From the NCBI GenBank assembly GCA_003151955.1, contig PLZB01000051.1:1-61906 (forward strand): DNA of 61,906 nucleotides, read 5' to 3'. A program made the translations under genes and the position numbers. A model generated the notes under the pieces. It was given only the letters and a program-made list of their open reading frames with translations, ran no database searches and was not told the origin of the DNA. This document shows positions 1-7,686 of the stretch, one piece after another; position 1 is the stretch's first letter, and the number at the start of each line of letters is the position of its first letter. Origin of the DNA: Acidimicrobiaceae bacterium (GTDB lineage Bacteria > Actinomycetota > Acidimicrobiia > Acidimicrobiales > UBA8190).

Positions 1-55
1 AACTAGCCAGGAAACTCCCGCTAGGCCCCGGCCCGAGGTTCCCCCTTCCGGCTCG

Positions 56-90
56 TCCCGACCGGCCCGGCGTTGCCGGGCCGGTCGGGA
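56..90. terminator. GC-rich perfect hairpin, terminator-like
   Basis: A perfect 16-bp inverted repeat (56-71 against 75-90) has a 3-nt GTT loop. No T-run follows on either strand, so if it ends transcription it is of the U-less type often seen in actinobacteria. With the second hairpin at 178-211 it fills the otherwise empty left end; I see no gene in 1-234. Confidence 0.35.
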
Positions 91-177
91 GCCGGACGTT
101 CCCGAGACCGTCTCCCACCGGTCACGATCGCCGGTCGCCCCTCCGACTGGGTCATCCCCAGCGGGCCACCGACGGCT

Positions 178-211
178 GGGGCCCGGCTGTCCCCCCCGAC
201 AGCCGGGCCCC
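178..211 (-). terminator. Hairpin downstream of the TetR gene
   Basis: A perfect 14-bp stem (178-191 against 198-211) has a C6 loop and begins 24 nt beyond the stop codon of the leftward TetR gene. Position and strength fit an intrinsic terminator for that gene, although no U-tract is present. Confidence 0.4.
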
Positions 212-234
212 GACTTCTCCCCGGGGCCACCCGG

Positions 235-867
235 TCAGGTGACGGAGGCCGGGGGGGCGTCCTCGCTGAGGAGGGCCCGGTCGAGGGCCCGGCGGACCCG
301 GTCGATCACCCCTGGCCGGTTCCCATCGGAGACGACGAGGCTCGAGATCAGGGCGGCGCCGGCGGCGAGGACGATGACGGCTTCGGCGTCGGCCCGGGCC
401 TCGTCCGGGTCCGGGGCGCCGGCGGCGGGATCGTCAAGGGTGCCGAGCATGGCCGACGCCGGCCCGGTGAAGCCCTGCCAGAGGGCGTCCCGGATGTCGT
501 CGTGGTCCCGGAGGATGGCCAGGAGCCCGGGGACGGCAGCCCGGACGTCGGCCCGGTCGAAGAGCTCGAAGCTCCCGGCGGCCACGGCCCGGATCCAGCC
601 GGCCCGGTCGACGCCCCGGAACCGGTCCAGATCAGGAACCGAGCCCAGGATGGCGTCGAGGACGAGATGGCCTTTCGACGGCCACCGCCTGGAGATGGCC
701 GGCCTGCTCACCCCAGCCCGGGTGGCCACCCCCCGCAGGGTGGTCCGGTCCCAGCCCACCTCGACCAGCGAGTCCCGGACGGCGCCGCGTACCCGCTCGT
801 CGATCCCGACGTCCCGGGGCCGGCCCCCAGGGCGGCGGTCCCCGGTCCCACCGGTCGGCTCCTCCAC
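235..867 (-). CDS. TetR family transcriptional regulator
   Basis: A DNA-binding repressor of 210 residues, the normal TetR size. Residues about 20-65 carry the typical helix-turn-helix (TTLRGVATRAGVSRPAISRRW, shown here only as the fold: A-x-x-A-G-V-S then R-R-W). The C-terminal two-thirds is the variable ligand-binding and dimerisation helical region, so the inducer cannot be named. The start is GTG, since no in-frame ATG lies nearby. The gene is divergent from the Old Yellow Enzyme/SDR operon, and a 25-bp dyad sits between them, so it probably represses that operon and itself. That regulatory role is inferred from layout. Confidence 0.85.
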   Translation of the reverse strand: MEEPTGGTGDRRPGGRPRDVGIDERVRGAVRDSLVEVGWDRTTLRGVATRAGVSRPAISRRWPSKGHLVLDAILGSVPDLDRFRGVDRAGWIRAVAAGSFELFDRADVRAAVPGLLAILRDHDDIRDALWQGFTGPASAMLGTLDDPAAGAPDPDEARADAEAVIVLAAGAALISSLVVSDGNRPGVIDRVRRALDRALLSEDAPPASVT

Positions 868-887
868 CGGCCCATTGTTCCACTACA

Positions 888-912
888 GTTCGGTTACCGT
901 TGGTATCGGAAC
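888..912. promoter_or_regulatory. Candidate TetR operator dyad
   Basis: The imperfect inverted repeat GTTCGGTTACC - 3 nt - GGTATCGGAAC matches at 9 of 11 arm positions. It lies in the short divergent interval between the TetR gene (starts 867) and the oxidoreductase gene (starts 946), where a TetR operator is expected. Confidence 0.5.
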
Positions 913-945
913 CAGTCCGTTGGCGACAGGGAGGCGCAGGCCACG

Positions 946-2145
946 ATGACGACCACTCCGGCCCCGCCCGGCCCCGCCCCCTTCGAGCCGGCCCGGCTCG
1001 GCCCCCTCACCCTGCGGAACCGGATCCTCAAGGCGGCCACCTTCGAGGGCGTCATGCGCCGGGGGGCCGTCAGCGACGATCTCGTCGACTTCCACCGGAG
1101 GGTGGCCCGCGGGGGCGCGGCGCTGACCACGGTGGCCTACTGCGCCGTCTCCCCGGGGGGGAGGGTCCACCGGAACACCCTGGTCATGGCAGAGGAGATC
1201 GTCCCGGACCTCCGTCGCCTGACGGACGCCGTCCATGCCGAGGGGGCCGCCATCGCGGCCCAGCTCGGCCACGCCGGCCTCGTCGCCAACGTCCGCTCCA
1301 ACGGGCACCGGGCCCTCGCCCCCTCCAGCCGTTTCAGCGCCCCCGCCATGAGCCGCGTCAAGGGAGCGACGCTGCCCCAGCTCGACGAGGTCGTCGAGCA
1401 GTTCTCCCGGGCCGCCACCGTGGCCGTCTCGGGTGGGTTCGACGCCATCGAGCTCCACCTCGGGCACAACTACCTCCTCAGCTCGTTCATGAGCCCGAAT
1501 CTCAACCGTCGCCGGGACGACTACGGGGGCAGCCTCGAGAACCGGCTCCGGCTCTCCCGCCGGGTCGTTGCCGCCGTCCGGTCCGCCGTCGGACCCGACG
1601 TGGCCCTCACGGCCAAGTTCAACATGGCCGACGGGGTCCCCGACGGGCTCTGGCTGGAGGAGTCGGTCAAGCTCGCCCTCCTCCTCGAGGCCGACGGTCA
1701 CCTCGACGCCCTGGAGCTCACCGGGGGGAGCTCCCTGCTGAACGGCATGTACTTCTTCCGGGGCGATGTCCCCATGGCCGAGTTCATCGCCACCCAACCC
1801 CGCTTGGTCGGTCTGGGACTCCGGGTGATGGGGTCCCGGATCTTCCCGGAGCTCCCCTTCGAGGAGGCCTTCTTCCTCCCCTTCGCCCGGCAGTTCCGAC
1901 GGGCCCTCTCCATGCCCCTCATCCTCCTCGGCGGGATCAACCGCCTCGACACCATCGAAGGCGCCCTGGGCGAGGGGTTCGAGTTCGTGGCCATGGCCCG
2001 GGCCCTCCTCCGGGAGCCGGACCTCCCCGAGCGACTCCGCCGGGGCCAGGCCGCCGCCGGCCTCTGCGTCCACTGCAACAAGTGTCTTCCCACCATCTAC
2101 TCGGGGACCCGCTGCGTCCTGGCCGCCCCGACTGGAGGAGGTTGA
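946..2145 (+). CDS. NADH:flavin oxidoreductase, Old Yellow Enzyme family with Fe-S type C-terminus
   Basis: A 399-residue FMN-dependent TIM-barrel oxidoreductase. The N-terminal L.LRNRI.KAA.FEG stretch, the active-site region near residue 170 (HLGHNYLLSSFMSP, then DDYGGS.ENR) and a late GSRIFPE segment are family hallmarks. Near residue 374 it has CVHCNKC followed by a further Cys, the cluster-binding pattern of the 2,4-dienoyl-CoA reductase/trimethylamine dehydrogenase branch. The C-terminal NAD/FAD domains of those enzymes are absent, so electrons must come from a partner or directly from NAD(P)H. The ATG at 946 is preferred because similarity begins just after it and an AGGGAGG lies 11 nt upstream. 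It is probably co-transcribed with the SDR gene, two bases away. Likely an ene-reductase for an enoyl or ketone substrate; the substrate is unknown. Confidence 0.85.
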   Translation: MTTTPAPPGPAPFEPARLGPLTLRNRILKAATFEGVMRRGAVSDDLVDFHRRVARGGAALTTVAYCAVSPGGRVHRNTLVMAEEIVPDLRRLTDAVHAEGAAIAAQLGHAGLVANVRSNGHRALAPSSRFSAPAMSRVKGATLPQLDEVVEQFSRAATVAVSGGFDAIELHLGHNYLLSSFMSPNLNRRRDDYGGSLENRLRLSRRVVAAVRSAVGPDVALTAKFNMADGVPDGLWLEESVKLALLLEADGHLDALELTGGSSLLNGMYFFRGDVPMAEFIATQPRLVGLGLRVMGSRIFPELPFEEAFFLPFARQFRRALSMPLILLGGINRLDTIEGALGEGFEFVAMARALLREPDLPERLRRGQAAAGLCVHCNKCLPTIYSGTRCVLAAPTGGG

Positions 2146-2147
2146 CC

Positions 2148-2921
2148 TTGGGAGTCGTCGCCGTCACCGGATCCGACGGAGGGATCGGCCGGTCTGTCCG
2201 GAGCCGGCTGGAGGCGGCCGGTCACCGGGTCATCGGGATCGACCGCCAGGATTCCGAGGTCGTGGCCGATCTCTCGGCCGGGCCCGGTCGGGAGGAGATG
2301 GTGACCGAGGTGACCCGACTCTGCGACGGGACCCTCGACGGCCTGGTGGCGGCGGCCGGCATCCAGGCCGGGGAGGCATCCACCATCGTCTCCGTCAACT
2401 ACTTCGGGGCCGTCGCCACCCTCGTCGGCCTCCGCCCCTGCCTGGCCCGGGCCGAGCACCCCAGTGCCGTGGCCGTGAGCTCCAACTCGACCACGACCGC
2501 CCCCGCCTACCCGGCCTCGCTAGCCGACCGCTGCCTCGAGGGCGACGAGCCGAAGGCCCGGGAGGCGGCCGGCACCGATGCCTACGGGGCCTACCCCGCC
2601 TCCAAGCTGGCCCTGGCCCGCTGGGTCCGGCGCCAGGCCGTCACGGCGGACTGGGTCGGCGCCGGCATCCGCCTCAACGCCATCGCCCCCGGCCTGATCG
2701 ACACCCCGATGACGGCGGGGATGCTGGACCTCGTGGCCGGCCTGGGCGAGACCTGGCCCATCCCCATGGCCCGGCCCGGCCGGGCCACCGAGATCGCCGC
2801 CCTCGTCGCCTTCCTCCTCTCTCCCGAGGCCTCCTTCTTCTGTGGATCGGTGGTCACCGTCGACGGCGGAACCGACGCCGCCCTCCGGGCCGACGACTGG
2901 CCCCGACCGATCGGCCCCTGA
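2148..2921 (+). CDS. Short-chain dehydrogenase/reductase
   Basis: A 257-residue NAD(P)-dependent oxidoreductase with a Rossmann fold. It has the glycine motif TGSDGGIG at residues 7-14, a serine-rich catalytic segment (AVSSNS), the catalytic Y-x-x-x-K as YPASK near residue 150, and the C-terminal PG.IDTPM and FCGS...VDGG segments of classical SDRs. It resembles the 3-alpha-hydroxysteroid dehydrogenase type. The TTG start is supported by a strong GGAGGAGG six bases upstream, placed inside the end of the preceding oxidoreductase gene, so the two are translationally linked. Together they suggest successive reduction of an unsaturated carbonyl compound, possibly steroid-like; this is inference. 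Confidence 0.85.
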   Translation: MGVVAVTGSDGGIGRSVRSRLEAAGHRVIGIDRQDSEVVADLSAGPGREEMVTEVTRLCDGTLDGLVAAAGIQAGEASTIVSVNYFGAVATLVGLRPCLARAEHPSAVAVSSNSTTTAPAYPASLADRCLEGDEPKAREAAGTDAYGAYPASKLALARWVRRQAVTADWVGAGIRLNAIAPGLIDTPMTAGMLDLVAGLGETWPIPMARPGRATEIAALVAFLLSPEASFFCGSVVTVDGGTDAALRADDWPRPIGP

Positions 2922-2963
2922 CCGGGACCTGACGGCCGGCCCGGTTTCGGGGAGACTCGGCCC

Positions 2964-3575
2964 ATGGCCGGAGACAGCGGAAACCCTCCGCGGGCACAGA
3001 TCCTCCCCCTCTACGTCGAGGGGGTGGCCGCCCTGGGTCGGATCGGTCCCGTCGTCCCGGATTGGGAAGCCCCCACGCCCTGCGGCTGGAGCGCCCGGGA
3101 CCTCACCGGTCACCTCCTCGCCATCGCCCGCTACTACCACCGGCTCCTCGACGGCGTCGACGCCGGACATCCCCTGACCGGCCTCCCCCGGGGGGACGAA
3201 TTGGCCGAGATGAACCGGCGGGACCTGGCCATCCTCGAGGAGGACCGGGGCCAGGCCCGGGCTTCCCTCTTCGTCGACGCCGCCACCGCCCACGCCGCCC
3301 GCCTGGAGGAGGCCAACTGGGGAGCGACCCTGGGACTGTGGGCCGGGCTGGGCCCGCTCCTCGTGGCCGAGCACACCGCCGTGGCCGTGGCCGAGTGGCA
3401 CGTCCACGCCTGGGACCTGGCCCGGGCCGCCGGTCTCGACCACCAACCCTCCGACCCTGCCGCCGTCGGCCGGGGCCAGGGCGCGGTGGGCCGGTCGGTG
3501 GGCCCCGGCGACCCTTGGACCGCACTCCTCCTCGCCTACGGCCGGGACCCGGCCTGGGAGCCCCCTGCGGGCTGA
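2964..3575 (+). CDS. Maleylpyruvate isomerase (mycothiol-dependent) / DinB-like domain protein
   Basis: A 203-residue protein of the actinobacterial MDMPI/DinB four-helix-bundle family. The N-terminal pattern W..PTPC.GWS.RDL.GHL is diagnostic, and a second conserved helix carries the histidines of the metal site (W-H-V-H-A-W-D-L-A near residue 150). Some relatives use mycothiol for isomerisation or conjugation, but most are uncharacterised. It follows the SDR gene by 42 nt in the same direction and may belong to that detoxification operon. A GGGGAGA lies about 10 nt before the ATG. Confidence 0.7.
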   Translation: MAGDSGNPPRAQILPLYVEGVAALGRIGPVVPDWEAPTPCGWSARDLTGHLLAIARYYHRLLDGVDAGHPLTGLPRGDELAEMNRRDLAILEEDRGQARASLFVDAATAHAARLEEANWGATLGLWAGLGPLLVAEHTAVAVAEWHVHAWDLARAAGLDHQPSDPAAVGRGQGAVGRSVGPGDPWTALLLAYGRDPAWEPPAG

Positions 3576-3760
3576 CGACCCGACCGGCTCACCTATGCTC
3601 CCACCCGTCTGGTCGTCCGGTCCTCCCTGTCATGGGTGGCCGAATTTCGCGGACGTTGTCCTCGCGTTCACTGTTCGTAGTCAGCCACTGTCGGACGCTG
3701 GCTGGTGGACATCAACACCACAATGAGGGCCCCCCGGGTTTGGGATCCGAGAATACGGGT

Positions 3761-3919
3761 ATGACCAAAGGGCGCGAGGAGTTCCCGGTGCGCCGCATCG
3801 GAAGCGCTCCGATGACGCCTTCCGCCCCGAAGGGGATGGTCTCGATGTACATCGGACTTGGCACACTCGTCGTGATCTTGGTGGTGGTGGGAATCATCTT
3901 CTTGGTGCGCCGCGCCTGA
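3761..3919 (+). CDS. Small single-pass membrane protein
   Basis: A 52-residue protein with a charged N-terminal half and one hydrophobic helix from about residue 29 to 48 (IGLGTLVVILVVVGIIFLV), ending in RRA. The topology suggests a short cytoplasmic tail. An internal ATG at residue 26 could also start a 27-residue version that is little more than the helix. I do not recognise a family. It opens a stretch (about 3.6-9.6 kb) with less extreme codon usage than its flanks, and the intervals on both sides (3576-3760 and 3920-4029) show no other gene. Confidence 0.45.
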   Translation: MTKGREEFPVRRIGSAPMTPSAPKGMVSMYIGLGTLVVILVVVGIIFLVRRA

Positions 3920-4029
3920 GGAGTTGACACGCACCCCGCATCCACAGCGGCGGCGCGCACCCAACGGTCCGCGACCCCCGGCGGCTCCAGCGTGGAACAC
4001 CCCGTAGCTCAATCATCCAAAGGAACCCC

Positions 4030-4473
4030 TTGACTGACATCATCGACCTGATCCTCCAAGACCATCACGCCGTCACGGCACTGTTCGACAAGCTGCAGGC
4101 CGCCACCGAACCGGCCGAACGGGCAGCGCTTTTCGCCGAAGTCAAGGAGGACCTGGAACGCCACGTCACCGCGGAGGAGAAGGTCCTCTACCCTCGGGTC
4201 CGCAAAGAAGTTGCCGGAGGCAACGAAGAGGCCAAGGACGCCAACGAAGAGCATGACCAGATCCGCGCCGCCCTCAAAGAGGTCGGAGAGCACGAGACCG
4301 GGTCCGAGCTGTTCTCACTGGCTGTCAATCAGCTCGTCGCCACAACCAAGCACCACGTCGGTGTCGAGGAGACCGAACTCCTCCCCGACTTCCGTGCCAG
4401 CAGCGAGGTGGCTGAACGCGAAGATCTCGGGCTTCGATTCGAGGAGGCGAAGAACAAGGCTGCCGTATCCTGA
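4030..4473 (+). CDS. Hemerythrin-like (HHE) domain protein
   Basis: A 147-residue cytoplasmic four-helix protein with the HHE cation-binding pattern: DHHAV near residue 12, ERHVTAEEKVLYP near residue 45, EEHDQIR near 75 and a late HHVGVEETELLP near 105. These His and Glu residues would bind a di-iron centre used for O2, NO or redox sensing or storage. The start is TTG, supported by AAAGGA just upstream; no ATG lies near. It is followed by a remnant of another iron enzyme and a metal transporter, which fits an oxidative and metal stress block. Confidence 0.85.
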   Translation: MTDIIDLILQDHHAVTALFDKLQAATEPAERAALFAEVKEDLERHVTAEEKVLYPRVRKEVAGGNEEAKDANEEHDQIRAALKEVGEHETGSELFSLAVNQLVATTKHHVGVEETELLPDFRASSEVAEREDLGLRFEEAKNKAAVS

Positions 4474-4486
4474 ACAATCCTCCCAT

Positions 4487-4693
4487 GGCGACAACCCCAC
4501 CCCCGCCTACTGCGCCTATTTCGACCGGCTCCCGGGGGCGACGTTTGCCGCCGTCAACCTGGCAACGATGTTCGGCCTGCGGCGGTGGCGGACGGCGCTC
4601 GTCGGCCACTTGGCCGTCTTCGAGATGACCTCGGTCGAACCAATGGAACGCTACAGGCGGGCGCTCGCCTGCTCCGAAGGGCGCCGGTTCTGA
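4487..4693 (+). pseudogene. Remnant of an iron-containing redox enzyme (haem-oxygenase-like fold)
   Basis: One frame encodes about 68 residues that look like an internal piece of the iron-containing redox enzyme family. Characteristic segments are FVNL-like FAAVNLATMFGL, then RWRTALVGHLAVFEMTS and a degraded form of the following NRRY-GLRRL segment. There is no start codon of its own, no N-terminal domain, and the conserved C-terminal metal-binding HVEADAVHE region is gone. The frame ends in a TGA that overlaps the ATG of the Nramp-like gene. I read it as a deletion relic. The family assignment rests on recalled motif similarity and should be checked. Confidence 0.5.
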
Positions 4694-6087
4694 TGGCGAC
4701 GAGGCCAAAGGATAGGGCCGAACCGGCGTCGACCGACGGCCCCGTCGACGGCTCCCCCACGCGCCGGTCGGAACTCGATCTCACCCAGACGACCACAGGA
4801 CCGGTTTGGCGTCAGTACTTGCGGGCTATGGGACCGGGCCTGGTCACCGGGGCGTCGGACGACGACCCCTCTGGGATAGCCACCTACTCCCAGGCCGGCG
4901 CCCAATACGGTCTCGCCTTTTTGTGGGTCGCCCTGCTCACGCTGCCGTTGATGGCCGCCGTCCAGGAGATCTGTGACCGCACCGCGCTGGCAACCGGCGT
5001 CGGTCTCGGCGAGTTGGCCGTGAAGCGGTTCCACCGGGCTGGTCGGGCAATCCTGGCTGTGCTCCTCGTCGCCCTCCTCGTGGCCAATGCCCTCAACATT
5101 GCCGCCGACCTCGTCGCCATCGGCTCTGGTATGCAGCTCCTTCACGCTGGAGCTACCTGGGTGTGGGCGCTATTCGCGGGTGCCCTCATCACCGTGCTCC
5201 TGGTGCTGGGCTCCTTCGCCCGCATCTCGCTCATCTTCAAGCTGCTCTGCGCCGCGCTGCTGGCCTATCTCGTCGTGGCCATCCTCGTCACCCATCAGTG
5301 GGGCAGCGTCCTCAGCCACACCGTCATCCCCCACATCGAGTTCAACAAGGCCTATCTGGCGTTGCTCGTGGCCGTGCTCGGCACGACCATCTCGCCATAC
5401 CTATTCTTCTGGCAGAGTGCCCACCGCCTCGAAGAGATGCGCGACGAACCCGGAGGCGGCGCCAAGGCGGTCCCCCTCAAGCGGCAGAGTCCCGCACAGG
5501 CGCGCCGCAAGCAGCGCACCAGCCGCCTCGACGTCTTCGGCGGCATGACGTTCTCCAACCTCGTCATGTTCGCCATCATCGTGGCCACCGCCCAAACCCT
5601 GCATACCCACAACGAGACCGACATACAGAGCGCCGCCCAGGCGGCCCAGGCGCTCAAGCCTTTCGCCGGGCACTTCGCCAGTTGGCTGTTCGCCCTCGGT
5701 TTCATCGGCAGCGGACTGTTGGCCATCCCTGTCCTCGCCGGCGCTGGCTCAGTCGGCCTGGCCGGACTGCTCGGCAAGCAGTGGGGCTTCTCACGGTCGG
5801 TCCGCAAAGCCCCCGTTTTCTATGGCCTCGTCGCCCTGGGGACACTCGGTGGCACGGCGCTCAGCCTGGTGCACGTCAACCCGATCAAGCTGCTCATCCT
5901 CGTCGCCATCATCAACGGCGCCGCCGCCGCGCCGTTCCTCGCGGTGGTCATGTGGGTATCCAGCAGCCGTCGTCTCATGGGCGACTACGTCAATGGCCAC
6001 GTCGCCAAGATCCTCGGATGGCTCACCGCCGCGATCATGGCCGTCGCCGCGGTCGCCCTGTTCGCTACCGGAGGAGTCAGCCTGTGA
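4693..6087 (+). CDS. Nramp-family divalent metal transporter (divergent clade)
   Basis: An integral membrane protein of 464 residues with about eleven hydrophobic segments. After a hydrophilic N-terminus, GPGLVTGASDDDPSGIATY corresponds to transmembrane helix 1 of Nramp proteins, where the metal-binding DPGN motif is here DPSG. Helix 6, which in classical members has MPH, reads GTTISPYLFFW, so the usual methionine metal ligand is missing. Metal preference is therefore uncertain: Mn/Fe is classical, while Mg or another ion is possible in such clades. An Arg/Lys-rich loop (QARRKQRTS) separates helices 6 and 7. ATG 4693 is chosen over an upstream in-frame ATG because the preceding residues are the remnant gene read out of frame. 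Confidence 0.8.
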   Translation: MATRPKDRAEPASTDGPVDGSPTRRSELDLTQTTTGPVWRQYLRAMGPGLVTGASDDDPSGIATYSQAGAQYGLAFLWVALLTLPLMAAVQEICDRTALATGVGLGELAVKRFHRAGRAILAVLLVALLVANALNIAADLVAIGSGMQLLHAGATWVWALFAGALITVLLVLGSFARISLIFKLLCAALLAYLVVAILVTHQWGSVLSHTVIPHIEFNKAYLALLVAVLGTTISPYLFFWQSAHRLEEMRDEPGGGAKAVPLKRQSPAQARRKQRTSRLDVFGGMTFSNLVMFAIIVATAQTLHTHNETDIQSAAQAAQALKPFAGHFASWLFALGFIGSGLLAIPVLAGAGSVGLAGLLGKQWGFSRSVRKAPVFYGLVALGTLGGTALSLVHVNPIKLLILVAIINGAAAAPFLAVVMWVSSSRRLMGDYVNGHVAKILGWLTAAIMAVAAVALFATGGVSL

Positions 6088-6193
6088 CTGCCGCCACCGA
6101 CCCACCGCCGCAAGGATCGTTCTGGCGTCACAGGGCGGGTTCATCGCGGTGCGCTGGCCCGGGGTGAGCAGAGAGGACAGAGTGGAGTCCGCC

Positions 6194-6792
6194 ATGGGGA
6201 CCATCTCGACAGGGCCAGTGGAGCAGATGCGGGGGGTCCGGTCCGCCGGATGGCGCCCAGATCCACTGCCCGGACCCGTCGACGCGGCCCGCTGGTCTTG
6301 GTGGAGGCCCTGCACGTCCTTCAGGGAACGGTGACCGGCTTCTTGGAGCAGTTGGCCGGAGAGCCCATCGATGCCTGCGGACGCCGTCACGCGTCAGGAC
6401 TGGCGAAAGGCTCCGATCACCTCGACGTGACGGACGGGAGCCCCATCACGCGCCGCGTCGCTTCCTTGACGGGCCGGCGGTCACTTCAGCTCTACGTACA
6501 CGCCGAGACGGCCCATTGTTACGAACCAGCTTCCACCGGGGCTGTGCCGACGTCTCGAGGACAGCGACGAGCCGATCGGCCGCGTCCTCGCCGCATTCGG
6601 GGTCGCCGCCGCCCGTCGTCCGCCGAAGACCGGCTCCTTCAGCGCGTCCCAGACCGCCGGTCCGACGGCGGCGACGCCTCTGGCCTTTGGGCTCGCGCCC
6701 ACCTGATCGCCATCGCCGGCCGGCCGGCGATGGCGGTCTCCGAATGGTTCATGCCATCCCTGGTGGCCCCGTTGCTCAGCCGGAGATCTTGA
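6194..6792 (+). pseudogene. Frameshifted chorismate pyruvate-lyase-like gene
   Basis: Pieces of a UbiC/DUF98-like protein appear in alternating frames: an N-terminal piece starting ATGGGGACC at 6194, then LVLVEALHVLQGTVTGFLEQ with TRRVASLTGRRS and YVHAETA, then (other frame, from about 6512) NQLPPGLCRRLEDSDEPIGR, then back to the first frame with AIAGRPAMAVSEWF. At least three frame changes are needed; one is explained by a single extra C in the CCC at 6512-6514. The order of the pieces matches the family (TVT..LE, depIGR, GRPAM.I.EWF), so this is one decayed gene and not chance. Nothing else gene-like is visible between 6088 and 7043. Confidence 0.5.
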
Positions 6793-6820
6793 GCCTCGGC
6801 CCCCGGCGGCAGAATCGAAT

Positions 6821-6973
6821 GGGTGCGGCTCCCGTGGATCCGAGGCCGGGGGGACTTGTCCGCTGCCTCTGCCGACCACCCCGGGAGCTGCCCAGAAGCT
6901 GCGATTTACCTCGCTAGCAGTTCGAACCACCTCGGATAGTGACATGTGGCGCACCTCTACGGGAGCCGCACCC
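6821..6973. repeat. Separated 15-bp inverted repeat
   Basis: GGGTGCGGCTCCCGT (6821-6835) is exactly inverted at 6959-6973, 123 bp apart. Each copy also has the direct motif GAATCGAATGG next to its GGGTGC end or its CCC end. It lies between the decayed lyase gene and csbD, inside the compositionally different block, and could be the scar of a small mobile element. No transposase is present. Confidence 0.4.
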
Positions 6974-7043
6974 GAATCGAATGGATGTGGGTTTGAGTTC
7001 GGCCCTGCTCGGGTATCTACGTGACCACCCACAGGAGGCCACC

Positions 7044-7241
7044 ATGAGCACAGCGGACAAGGCGTCGAACACGACTCAGGATCTGAAGGGCAAGGTCAAG
7101 GAGACTGTCGGATCCGCCACGGGGAACGACAGGCTGGAAGCGAAAGGCAAGTCCGACCGGGCGAAGGCTTCGGTGAAGGACGTCGGCGAGAGCGTCAAGG
7201 ACGCCGGATCGAACCTGAAGGACGCGGTCACCGGCCATTGA
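7044..7241 (+). CDS. CsbD family stress-associated protein
   Basis: A 65-residue, highly hydrophilic protein of the CsbD type. It has the repeated D.KGKVKET.G.ATGN..LEAKGK pattern of this family, followed by an amphipathic Lys/Asp-rich tail (VKDVGESVKDAGSNLKDAV). Members are general-stress or osmotic-stress proteins of unknown mechanism, probably cytoplasmic. AGGAGG at 7033-7038 gives a clear ribosome site for the ATG. It stands alone, with no close partner gene. Confidence 0.85.
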   Translation: MSTADKASNTTQDLKGKVKETVGSATGNDRLEAKGKSDRAKASVKDVGESVKDAGSNLKDAVTGH

Positions 7242-7686
7242 GGCTCCCCGTCAACGACCGGGCGCATTGAGGCCGTCAGTTGGCCACAAGATTCGTCTCA
7301 CTCGGGCCCCAGGCCTGAAGCACGCCCGGTCCTATTCGAGGCGCACGTGGATCCGGACGACCGAACCGGTGGAGGAACGTCGGCAGGAACCGGCGGACAT
7401 GGTGTAGCGGCCGAGGAGATGGCGGTCGACGTCGCGTCGAGGTGGCGGGATTGCGAACGGTGTCGTCGGTGTGGCCAACGGTAGTTGTGGCTGACGTGAC
7501 ACCACAATAGATTCCACGATGGCATTCTTGACGTTGGGACTTTCTTCGTAGCTCTTGGAGTGACTGGATACCTAATAACCAACAGCGCCTGTGGACTCAT
7601 CGTCCCATTGCTGGGCGGATCGGCACTGGTATTGCTATCGATAGCGCAGAAGCGCCATCGCCATGAGAGAAGGGTCGGAGGTCGGA
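7242..7686 (+). other. Intergenic region before the multicopper oxidase
   Basis: No convincing gene is seen in these 445 bases. A hydrophobic 49-codon frame from a GTG at 7560 to 7709 (GYLITNSACGLIVPLLGG and on) lacks a ribosome site and overlaps the next gene; it may be a relic of a small membrane protein. The region is markedly AT-richer near 7500-7650 than most of the window, so it may hold the promoter of the oxidase gene. Confidence 0.3.
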
